45,844 nt of DNA from an uncultured Pelagibacteraceae bacterium (GTDB lineage: Bacteria > Pseudomonadota > Alphaproteobacteria > Pelagibacterales > Pelagibacteraceae). The position numbers and the translations under genes were made by a program. The stretch spans positions 1 to 45,844 of the forward strand of contig CABZJV010000007.1 of assembly GCA_902526115.1 (NCBI GenBank), in the 5' to 3' direction. Positions 20,610 to 26,651 of the stretch are shown in pieces. Position 1 is the stretch's first letter. Each line of letters opens with the position of its first letter. The notes under the pieces are model-generated. The model made no database searches, had not been told where the DNA came from, and saw only the letters and a list, made by a program, of their open reading frames with translations.

Positions 20610-23263
20610 AAAAACTAATTTTAAATTTTAAATCTCAAGATAGCAAAAAAATTAAAATCCCAAGAAATTTTTTAGGTGGAAAAGGAGCCAACCTTTCAGA
20701 AATGGGTCGAATGGGATTACCAGTTCCACCTGGTTTTACTATTTCTACAAAAGTATGTGATTTTTTTTATAAAGATAAAAAAAAACTTAATAAAAGTATA
20801 ATCAAATCAATCAAAAAAGAATTAAATGCTGTTGAAAAAGAAGTTTCAAAAAAATTTGGTGATTTAAAAAATCCATTATTACTTTCAGTTAGATCTGGAG
20901 CGAGAGTTTCTATGCCTGGTATGATGGATACAATTTTAAATTTAGGATTAAACGATAAAACTGTCAAAGCCTTAGCATTAAAAACTTCTAATGGACGATT
21001 TGCCAAAGATAGCTACAGAAGGTTTATTCAAATGTATGGTAATGTAGTAATGGGCGTTGAAGGGTATCATTTTGAAGAATTAATTGAGAATTACAAACTT
21101 ACAAAGGGTGTTTTGTTGGACACTGATTTAGATGAAAATGACTGGGATGGGCTTATTGAAGATTTTAAAAGAACAGTTAGGGAAAAAGCAAATAGAGATT
21201 TTCCACAAGATGTTCATGAACAGTTGTTAGGAGCAATCAGTGCAGTATTTTTGTCTTGGGATAGTAAGAGAGCAAAAATCTATAGAAAATTAAATCATAT
21301 ACCTGCAGAGTGGGGAACGGCAGTCAATATTCAATCAATGGTTTTTGGAAACATGGGAGACGACTGTGCAACTGGTGTTGTTTTTACAAGAAATCCATCA
21401 GACGGTGAAAACGAAATTTATGGAGAATATTTAATTAATGCACAAGGAGAGGATGTTGTTGCTGGAACAAGGACTCCGCAATATATAACTAAAAAAGCTC
21501 GACAAAATGCTAAAGTTAAAGCTCCGTCAATGGAAGAGTCTATGCCTAAAGTTTATAGACAACTTTATAACATCTTAAAAAAATTAGAAAAACACTACAA
21601 AGATATGCAGGATGTAGAGTTTACAGTTGAAAATAAAAAGCTGTGGATGCTTCAAACACGTTCTGGAAAAAGAACTGCAAAATCTGCAGTTAAAATTGCA
21701 GTTGATATGGTTAAAGAAAAATTAATTTCAAAAAAAGAGGCTGTGTTAAGAATTGATCCACACTCACTTGACACACTTCTTCATCCAACTCTTGATGAAA
21801 AAAACACAATAAATGTAATTGCAAATGGATTGCCCGCATCACCAGGTGCTGCGAGTGGTAAAGTGGTATTTACATCTGAGGAAGCAGAAAGACTAACATC
21901 AATGATGCAAGACACAATATTAGTTAGAGTAGAAACTTCTCCTGAAGATATACAAGGAATGCATGCAGCCAAAGGAATCTTAACTGCAAGAGGTGGAATG
22001 ACAAGCCATGCAGCAGTTGTAGCAAGAGGAATGGGAAGGCCTTGTGTTTCAGGGTCGAGTGAAATTGATATCAATTATGAAAATAAGTCATTTAAAACTT
22101 CATCTATGGAAATTAAAGAGGGACAAATAATAACAATAGACGGCTCAACAGGAAGAATAATCGAAGGTAGTGTTTCTACCATAAAGCCTGAAATATCTGG
22201 TGACTTTTCAAAATTAATGTCGTGGGCTGATAGTTATAGAAAATTGAAAATAAGAACAAATTCTGAAACCTTAAAAGATACTAAAACTGCAAAAGATTTT
22301 GGTGCTGAAGGCATTGGACTTTGCAGAACTGAGCACATGTTTTTTGATGAAGAGAGAATTCTATCTGTAAGAGAAATGATTCTTTCTAAAACTAAAGAAG
22401 ACAGAGCTAAAGCTTTAGATAAACTTTTACCGTATCAAAAAAAAGACTTCACTGAAATTTTTAAGATTATGAATGGTTTGCCAGTGACAGTAAGATTGTT
22501 AGATCCTCCTTTACATGAATTTTTACCAAGAACAAATAAAGAAATTAGCGAATTAGCAGAAATTGTTAATCTCTCGGTAAAAGAGGTTGAAACAAGGATA
22601 GAGGAACTTCATGAACAAAATCCAATGCTAGGTCACAGAGGTTGCAGATTAGCTATATCATTTCCTGAAATATATGAGATGCAATGCAGAGCAATTTTTG
22701 AAGCTTTATGTGAACTAAAAAAAAATAAAATTAAATCGGCGTTTCCCGAGATTATGATTCCACTAGTTTCTACTGAGGCTGAAATTAAAATAATGAAAGA
22801 TTTAGTTAAAAGAATAGCAAGTATGGTTCAAAAAGAAAATAAATTAAAATTAGACTTCATGGTTGGAACGATGATTGAGCTCCCAAGAGCAGCTATTAAA
22901 GCAAAAGAAATAGCAAAATACGCAGAATTTTTTAGTTTTGGTACAAATGATTTAACACAAACTACTTTTGGAATTAGTAGAGATGATAGTGGAAAATTTT
23001 TAAATGATTACTTGGAAAATAAAATATTTTCTATTGATCCTTTTGTATCAATTGACGAAGGAGTTTCAGATTTGGTTGAGATTGCTGTTGAAAAAGGAAA
23101 GAGCCAAAATAAAAAAATAAAACTAGGGATCTGCGGAGAACATGGTGGAGATCCTAAAAGTATTTATTTTTGCGCTAAAGCCGGTCTTCATTATGTATCT
23201 TGTTCCCCTTATAGAGTTCCAGTTGCTAGATTAGCAGCAGCTCAGGCAGAATTAAAAAAATAA
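20606..23263 (+). CDS. ppdK: Pyruvate, phosphate dikinase PpdK
   Basis: PPDK interconverts pyruvate, ATP and phosphate with PEP, AMP and pyrophosphate through a phosphohistidine. It can serve gluconeogenesis or a pyrophosphate-linked glycolysis. At 885 aa it is full length. The order is an N-terminal ATP-grasp domain (GGKGANLSEM, SVRSGARVSMPGMMDT), the central phosphohistidine domain with GGMTSHAAVVARGMG, and the C-terminal PEP/pyruvate TIM barrel (GLCRTEHMFF, GHRGCRL, FSFGTNDLTQTTFG, GICGEHGGDP). It is coupled to glyS by a 4-bp overlap. Its stop is 11 bp from the first att-like copy of the tmRNA 3' end. Confidence 0.97.
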   Translation: MKKLILNFKSQDSKKIKIPRNFLGGKGANLSEMGRMGLPVPPGFTISTKVCDFFYKDKKKLNKSIIKSIKKELNAVEKEVSKKFGDLKNPLLLSVRSGARVSMPGMMDTILNLGLNDKTVKALALKTSNGRFAKDSYRRFIQMYGNVVMGVEGYHFEELIENYKLTKGVLLDTDLDENDWDGLIEDFKRTVREKANRDFPQDVHEQLLGAISAVFLSWDSKRAKIYRKLNHIPAEWGTAVNIQSMVFGNMGDDCATGVVFTRNPSDGENEIYGEYLINAQGEDVVAGTRTPQYITKKARQNAKVKAPSMEESMPKVYRQLYNILKKLEKHYKDMQDVEFTVENKKLWMLQTRSGKRTAKSAVKIAVDMVKEKLISKKEAVLRIDPHSLDTLLHPTLDEKNTINVIANGLPASPGAASGKVVFTSEEAERLTSMMQDTILVRVETSPEDIQGMHAAKGILTARGGMTSHAAVVARGMGRPCVSGSSEIDINYENKSFKTSSMEIKEGQIITIDGSTGRIIEGSVSTIKPEISGDFSKLMSWADSYRKLKIRTNSETLKDTKTAKDFGAEGIGLCRTEHMFFDEERILSVREMILSKTKEDRAKALDKLLPYQKKDFTEIFKIMNGLPVTVRLLDPPLHEFLPRTNKEISELAEIVNLSVKEVETRIEELHEQNPMLGHRGCRLAISFPEIYEMQCRAIFEALCELKKNKIKSAFPEIMIPLVSTEAEIKIMKDLVKRIASMVQKENKLKLDFMVGTMIELPRAAIKAKEIAKYAEFFSFGTNDLTQTTFGISRDDSGKFLNDYLENKIFSIDPFVSIDEGVSDLVEIAVEKGKSQNKKIKLGICGEHGGDPKSIYFCAKAGLHYVSCSPYRVPVARLAAAQAELKK

Positions 23264-23274
23264 TAATTTTAATT

Positions 23275-23300
23275 AAGGGGCGTTCTGTTGCCAGGTGCCC
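23275..23300. repeat. att-like direct repeat, copy 1 (distal tmRNA 3' end)
   Basis: The 26-bp sequence begins AAGGGGCGTTCTGTTGCC and ends AGGTGCCC. Read on the minus strand it is the terminal GGGGC...GCCCC hairpin of the tmRNA coding piece. Here it abuts chromosomal ppdK on the left. On the minus strand it is followed by a T-rich tract (TTATTTTTTT), consistent with this being the displaced original ssrA 3' end. Confidence 0.85.
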
Positions 23301-23368
23301 CGAACTTTGTAACAAAATCCCCATATTTTAACAACTAGCAATCGTAAAATTAGACTAATCATACAATA

Positions 23369-23401
23369 ATTACGTATGGATTACGTATGAAATTTCATAC
23401 G
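23369..23401. repeat. CGTATG direct repeats and 18-bp perfect palindrome
   Basis: ATTACGTATG occurs at 23369-23378 and again at 23380-23389, an 11-bp period of about one helical turn. The second copy runs into the perfect palindrome CGTATGAAATTTCATACG (23384-23401). A further ACGTATGAA is at 24101-24109 near the other end of element A. Such an array could be an operator for the downstream ORFs or recombinase arm sites. Confidence 0.6.
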
Positions 23402-23452
23402 ACATGAACCTATATTTTGGACTCATGGTTCAGGATTTGTTAATCTTGGATA

Positions 23453-23869
23453 GTGGATATAGTAAGTAAAAAAATTGATCAAATTAAAAAAAAAAGGGCT
23501 TTTGAAGAAAGAGAAAAAAGAAGGGAAAAATTATTACGAATTTATTTTAACAAAATTTTTAATAAACCTTATTTAAATCAAGTTATAAAATTATTAGATT
23601 TTTTAAACGAAGATATTAAAAGAAAAAATAATCAAATTATTTTAAAACAATCTAAAGGCTCTTTTATGGTAACTTGTAAAAGTAATGGGTATTATTTTAG
23701 AACTTGGTTATTTTTAATTTCAAAAAATGAGGCTTTCGTAAGCTCTTCAGGATTAGATAATGATGGCATTTTGTTTAGAGATGGTTTTGATTTACCTAAA
23801 GATAAAGACAAAGCATTTAAAAAATTTATTGATGATATAGAATTAATAGATCAAAAAAGACCAAAATGA
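23453..23869 (+). CDS. Hypothetical protein, 138 aa (element A)
   Basis: I do not recognise this protein. The first 30 or so residues are highly charged and probably helical (KKIDQIKKKRAFEEREKRREK). The middle contains mixed beta-like segments (SFMVTCKSNGYYFRTWLFLI). The tail is acidic-basic and helical (DKDKAFKKFIDDIELIDQ). There is no signal peptide or membrane helix. The track start is GTG at 23453; the next in-frame Met is far inside, so GTG is the best visible choice. The stop overlaps the start of a 57-aa ORF (ATGA), which supports real, coupled translation. It is preceded by the CGTATG repeat array and lies wholly inside element A. Confidence 0.65.
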   Translation: MDIVSKKIDQIKKKRAFEEREKRREKLLRIYFNKIFNKPYLNQVIKLLDFLNEDIKRKNNQIILKQSKGSFMVTCKSNGYYFRTWLFLISKNEAFVSSSGLDNDGILFRDGFDLPKDKDKAFKKFIDDIELIDQKRPK

Positions 23870-24039
23870 AAACCTTCCAAAAATATTTCAAAGAAAACAC
23901 ACCAGAAACAACTATAGATAAATATATCAAGTTAGTTTTGAAAACTGTTGATCCAGATGATGAAGTAGAAATTTATTATGACTTCGAAGAAGGAATGCAG
24001 AAAGTAAATATTAAAGTTTTAGATCGGATTTTACATTAA
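23866..24039 (+). CDS. Small hypothetical protein, 57 aa (element A)
   Basis: This ORF is too short for the supplied track. It starts with ATG inside the ATGA overlap with the 138-aa ORF and ends at TAA 24037-24039. The product begins MKTFQKYFKENTPETTID and includes an acidic stretch, VDPDDEVEIYYDFEEG. It is soluble, probably alpha/beta, and matches no family I know. The coupled start argues that it is real and works with the upstream product. A small acidic partner of a basic protein is one possible reading, for example an antitoxin-like or anti-regulator arrangement. That is speculation. Confidence 0.5.
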   Translation: MKTFQKYFKENTPETTIDKYIKLVLKTVDPDDEVEIYYDFEEGMQKVNIKVLDRILH

Positions 24040-24161
24040 TGAAAAAAAAGATATCTAGAATTATTTAAAGCAAAATATTAATTAAAATCCCGTACAGAGC
24101 ACGTATGAATTTGCTTAATTAATAAAAAAAGATTGCTAATGCTTATGAATAAAGAATTGAG

Positions 24162-24187
24162 AAGGGGCGTTCTGTTGCCAGGTGCCC
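24162..24187. repeat. att-like direct repeat, copy 2 (junction of elements A and B)
   Basis: Same 26-bp core as copies 1 and 3. With copy 3 it shares the preceding TGAG, giving 30 bp of identity (24158-24187 versus 25398-25427). With copy 1 it shares AACTTTGT two bases after the core. The following base is T rather than C, so the terminal GGGGC stem is imperfect here and this copy probably does not serve as a tmRNA end. Confidence 0.85.
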
Positions 24188-24211
24188 TTAACTTTGTTTG
24201 ATTATACATAA

Positions 24212-24229
24212 GTATTTTACCAAAAATAC
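24212..24229. repeat. Small inverted repeat in element B leader
   Basis: GTATTTT-ACCA-AAAATAC forms a 7-bp stem with a 4-nt loop, about 25 bp after att-like copy 2. It is AT-rich and could be a weak structure or binding site; no function can be assigned. Confidence 0.35.
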
Positions 24230-24246
24230 ATAAATTTTAAGTACTA

Positions 24247-24280
24247 GGCCGAATAGAGGCCGAACAAAATCGACTCGGCC
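24247..24280. repeat. GC-rich repeat, left copy, with local hairpin
   Basis: GGCCGAA-TAG-AGGCCGA (24247-24263) recurs as GGCCGAA-CGT-AGGCCGA at 25328-25344. GACTCGGCC (24272-24280) is the exact inverse of GGCCGAGTC at 25339-25347. Locally GGCCGA (24258-24263) can pair with TCGGCC (24275-24280), and a T-run follows shortly after, so a terminator or operator just ahead of the nuclease gene is possible. Confidence 0.6.
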
Positions 24281-24311
24281 AATCCTATTTTTTTTGATAA
24301 ATTTTTATTTA

Positions 24312-25352
24312 ATGAGAGGAAAAAACTTTAATAAAGTTAAACCATACGTTTATTGGTTAAAAAATTTGACTACAGGTCAAAAATACTTTGGTGTTAGATG
24401 GAAAAATGCGACGAAGTTAAAAAAAACCCCTATAGATGATTTTGGGAAGATTTATTTTACGAGCTCAAAAAACCTTAAGAAAGAATTTAAAAATAACCCT
24501 GAAAATTTTAGATACAAACTTATTTATACCTTTGATACCCCAGAGGAAGCTAGAGATTATGAAACAAAATTTACCAAGAAAATAGTTAAAGACAAAAGGT
24601 GGATCAATAGAAGTAGTTGGCCAGTCGTAATAAAAAGTCCAGAAGAGCAAAAAAAACATGGAGCTTATATTTCTAAAATCATGAAGGGAAGAATATTCAC
24701 TTCTGACTGGAAAAGAAAAATATCAGATTCAAAAAAAGGATCAAAGAATCCAGCTTTTGGAAAACCAAGTCCAATGTTTGGTAAAAAACGTTCAGATCAA
24801 TTTAAATTAAAAAGTTCTGAAGGCCATAAAGGGCAAAAAGCTTGGAATAAAGGAATTCAATATTCCTTAGTTTCTAGATCTAAAAATTTAAGTTATGAAA
24901 AAAAAAAGCAACTAATAGACAAGCTTAATGGAATTAAAAAGAAACGTATAGTATCTGCTGAAACAAGAAAAAAATTATCTTTGGCATTTAAAGGAATTAA
25001 GTTGTCAAAAGAAAGAAGAGAGAGACTGAAAGGATGGAAGCAGACTGATCAAGCAAAAAATAAAATTTCATTGGCTATTAAATCAAGAATGAAAAACCCT
25101 GAAGTTAGAAAAAAAACTATACAGCATCTTAGAACTGGAGCAAAAAAACGTATTTATAAACCTTTGTCTGAAGAACTTAAAAAAAAATTATCTATTGCAT
25201 TAAAAGGAAAAAAAAGGCCCCCTGAAATAGGTTTAAAAGTTTCAAAGAAACTCAAGGGACGAAAAAGATCAACAGAAACAAAATTAAAAATTGCAAAAAC
25301 CTTAAGAGAACGAAAAAAAAAAATTCTGGCCGAACGTAGGCCGAGTCATTAG
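24312..25352 (+). CDS. GIY-YIG-like homing endonuclease with NUMOD3 repeats (element B)
   Basis: The 346-aa protein (from ATG 24312) begins with a GIY-YIG-like fold. YVYWL (12-16) and KYFGV (24-28) occupy the GIY and YIG positions and are followed by Arg29. A Glu in DYETKF (Glu84) and Asn99 suit the remaining active-site positions. From about residue 125 onward there are several lysine-rich NUMOD3-like DNA-binding repeats, for example KRKISDSKKGSKNPAFGK, TRKKLSLAFKGIKLSKE and LKKKLSIALKGKKRPPE. This is the arrangement of phage Seg-type free-standing homing endonucleases. The track's TTG at 24294 adds six residues; the ATG is better placed. The last codons overlap the right GGCCGAA repeat. It is the only gene of element B, next to ssrA. 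Its target is unknown. Confidence 0.82.
   Translation: MRGKNFNKVKPYVYWLKNLTTGQKYFGVRWKNATKLKKTPIDDFGKIYFTSSKNLKKEFKNNPENFRYKLIYTFDTPEEARDYETKFTKKIVKDKRWINRSSWPVVIKSPEEQKKHGAYISKIMKGRIFTSDWKRKISDSKKGSKNPAFGKPSPMFGKKRSDQFKLKSSEGHKGQKAWNKGIQYSLVSRSKNLSYEKKKQLIDKLNGIKKKRIVSAETRKKLSLAFKGIKLSKERRERLKGWKQTDQAKNKISLAIKSRMKNPEVRKKTIQHLRTGAKKRIYKPLSEELKKKLSIALKGKKRPPEIGLKVSKKLKGRKRSTETKLKIAKTLRERKKKILAERRPSH
25328..25347. repeat. GC-rich repeat, right copy
   Basis: GGCCGAA-CGT-AGGCCGA (25328-25344) repeats the left copy at 24247-24263, and GGCCGAGTC (25339-25347) is inverted relative to 24272-24280. It overlaps the last codons of the nuclease gene, so the C-terminal AERRPSH is encoded by the repeat. 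Confidence 0.6.
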
Positions 25353-25401
25353 GTTGCATTTCTAAATTTACGTTGATACTACAAACTAATAAACAAATGA
25401 G

Positions 25402-25427
25402 AAGGGGCGTTCTGTTGCCAGGTGCCC
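25402..25427. repeat. att-like direct repeat, copy 3 (ssrA-proximal)
   Basis: This copy is contiguous with the tmRNA coding piece and forms its 3' hairpin on the minus strand (GGGGC at 25428-25424 pairing with GCCCC at 25408-25404). It would be the attR-equivalent junction between element B and the tmRNA gene. Confidence 0.85.
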
Positions 25428-25458
25428 CAGACCCCGTTTGCTTAATTAACTAAGTTAA

Positions 25459-25488
25459 TTAGGCAGCAAGTGCGTAACTTTCGTTAGC
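25459..25488 (-). other. tmRNA tag reading frame (tag ANESYALAA)
   Basis: The minus strand reads GCT AAC GAA AGT TAC GCA CTT GCT GCC TAA, giving ANESYALAA and a stop. The ALAA end is the expected hydrophobic degron for ClpXP/ClpAP. The resume codon is taken as GCT from the common pattern of Ala-Asn starts; with the charged alanine the full tag would be AANESYALAA. Confidence 0.88.
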
Positions 25489-25570
25489 AATTATAAATTA
25501 GCCCGTCACGGTGGAACAATCCCGAACGAAAGAATAGCCTTTAGACATTCGTCGAATCTAGTTCACCCCC

Positions 25571-25581
25571 ATAAGTTGTAA
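25571..25581 (-). other. Internal spacer removed between tmRNA pieces
   Basis: Eleven bases separate the encoded CCA of the acceptor piece from the GGGGG start of the coding piece. In two-piece tmRNAs this segment is excised from the precursor. It is short, in keeping with genome compaction. Confidence 0.75.
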
Positions 25582-25667
25582 TGGTGGAGGTGGTGGGTAC
25601 TGCCCCCACGTCCGCAATGGTTATTACGAAATTCGTTTATCGTCATAGTTGGAAAACCAACATTATT

Positions 25668-25695
25668 AATATAAAAGGAATTACAGCAGATTCAA
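25668..25695 (-). promoter_or_regulatory. Candidate promoter of ssrA
   Basis: On the minus strand TTGAAT (25695-25690) and TATATT (25673-25668) are 16 bp apart, predicting initiation near 25661. That is where the GTTGG-TTTT-CCAAC hairpin (25661-25648) begins, a plausible 5' end of pre-tmRNA. It overlaps the region just upstream of divergent thyX. Confidence 0.5.
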
Positions 25696-25703
25696 TAACA
25701 ATC

Positions 25704-26651
25704 ATGAAACTTACTAAAGAACAAGAAGAAGAAATTAGAAATCAACAATCTCAAAGCAATCTAACTAAAAGAGTTACTGCACCAGAGCTTGAAAGTATTC
25801 TTTACGAGGCAATTCCTGCTTTAGATCATGGTTTTGTCAGGGTTGTTGATTACATGGGAGACGATACATCTATTGTTCAATCTGCAAGAGTTTCTTATGG
25901 AAAAGGTACTAAACAAGTTTCAACTGATAAAGGTTTAATTAAATACTTGATGAGGCATTGGCATAGCACCCCATTTGAGATGTGTGAAATAAAATACCAT
26001 ATAAAATTACCAATATTTATTGCTCGACAATGGATTAGACATAGAACTGCTAATGTTAACGAATATTCAGCAAGATATTCTATTCTAGATAAAGAATTTT
26101 ATTTACCTACTCAAGAAAACTTAGCAGCTCAATCTACTAGTAATAGACAAGGAAGAGGAGATGTATTGAAAGGTAAACAAGCTAAGGAAGTTTTAGAACT
26201 TTTAAAAAGTGATGCTGAGAGAACTTATGACAATTATGAAACAATGCTTAACGAAAGGTTTGATGGCTCAACTATAGACGAAAATAAAAAAGGTCTAGCA
26301 AGAGAACTTGCAAGAATGAATTTGACTTTAAACACTTATACCCAATGGTACTGGAAGACTGATCTTTTAAATTTAATGAATTTTTTAAGATTAAGGGCTG
26401 ATAGCCACGCACAGTATGAAATAAGAGTTTTCGCAGATATAATGTTAGATACAGTTAAAAAATGGGTTCCCATAACTTATGAAGCTTTTATGGATTATAG
26501 AGTTGGAGGTACAGAAGTTTCTGCAAAAGGAAAACTAATTATTCAAAAACTTATGAAAGGTGAAAATGTTGATATCGACAGCTCAGGTTTATCAAAAAGA
26601 GAATGGAATGAGTTAATGATTGCTTTTGATCTTAAAGATAAGTTGATTTAA
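25704..26651 (+). CDS. thyX: Flavin-dependent thymidylate synthase ThyX
   Basis: ThyX methylates dUMP to dTMP using FAD, NADPH and methylene-tetrahydrofolate. The signature [15 protein letters not shown] matches the RHRxxSxNEYSxR family motif as found in alphaproteobacteria. [21 protein letters not shown] before it and [19 protein letters not shown] after it are also typical. The track begins at 25581, inside the tmRNA gene and antisense to it. The first Met that avoids ssrA is ATG 25704 (MKLTKEQ, 315 aa), which I take as the start. The 3' end overlaps the convergent mrp gene by 20 bp. Confidence 0.96.
   Translation: MKLTKEQEEEIRNQQSQSNLTKRVTAPELESILYEAIPALDHGFVRVVDYMGDDTSIVQSARVSYGKGTKQVSTDKGLIKYLMRHWHSTPFEMCEIKYHIKLPIFIARQWIRHRTANVNEYSARYSILDKEFYLPTQENLAAQSTSNRQGRGDVLKGKQAKEVLELLKSDAERTYDNYETMLNERFDGSTIDENKKGLARELARMNLTLNTYTQWYWKTDLLNLMNFLRLRADSHAQYEIRVFADIMLDTVKKWVPITYEAFMDYRVGGTEVSAKGKLIIQKLMKGENVDIDSSGLSKREWNELMIAFDLKDKLI

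Larger units (their letters stand above)
23275..24161. mobile_element. Mini-element A at the tmRNA site (887 bp, no integrase)
   Basis: The segment runs from one 26-bp copy of the tmRNA coding-piece 3' end (23275-23300) to the next (24162). Inside are a 138-aa ORF and a coupled 57-aa ORF, neither recognised, and no recombinase gene. CGTATG motifs lie near both ends. The bases just inside the left copy (AACTTTGT) and just before the right copy (TGAG) match those of element B. This is what tandem integration of two elements with related attachment sites would produce. Element status is inferred from repeat architecture; mobility is not shown. Confidence 0.6.
24162..25401. mobile_element. Mini-element B at the tmRNA site (1240 bp, GIY-YIG/NUMOD3 gene)
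   Basis: The cassette lies between att-like copies 2 and 3 and carries one gene, a GIY-YIG-like nuclease with NUMOD3-type repeats. The gene is flanked by GGCCGAANNNAGGCCGA at 24247-24263 and 25328-25344, conspicuous GC-rich motifs in an AT-rich genome. No integrase is present. Because the core repeat reconstitutes the tmRNA 3' hairpin, insertion leaves ssrA with an intact terminal stem. Confidence 0.6.
25404..25661 (-). ncRNA. ssrA: Transfer-messenger RNA, circularly permuted two-piece form
   Basis: tmRNA rescues stalled ribosomes and tags the nascent chain for proteolysis. In alphaproteobacteria the gene is permuted, so the acceptor piece precedes the coding piece. On the minus strand the acceptor piece (about 25661-25582) ends with a T-arm-like GTGGG...CCCAC and CACCTCC-A-CCA. 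An 11-nt spacer (25581-25571) follows, then the coding piece starts GGGGGTGAACTAGATTCGACGA at 25570. GGGGGTG pairs with CACCTCC to form the acceptor stem (one G-U). The tag frame is at 25488-25459. A TTAATTAAC/GTTAATTAA hairpin follows, then the terminal GGGGC...GCCCC hairpin. A promoter lies just upstream. The 5' limit and the exact 3' end of the coding piece are estimates. Confidence 0.93.

Noticed and set aside
23277-23301. Hairpin after ppdK read as a rho-independent terminator on the + strand
   Set aside because: The GGGGC/GCCCC stem is followed by GAACTTTGT rather than a U-tract, and the same sequence is the tmRNA 3' hairpin on the other strand.
23275-25428. CRISPR array suggested by three regularly oriented GC-rich repeats
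   Set aside because: Only three copies, 887 and 1240 bp apart with genes between, and identical to the tmRNA end; there are no cas genes.
25581-25703. N-terminal 41 residues of the thyX ORF in the supplied track
   Set aside because: They lie antisense to the tmRNA acceptor piece and its promoter; ThyX similarity begins after ATG 25704.
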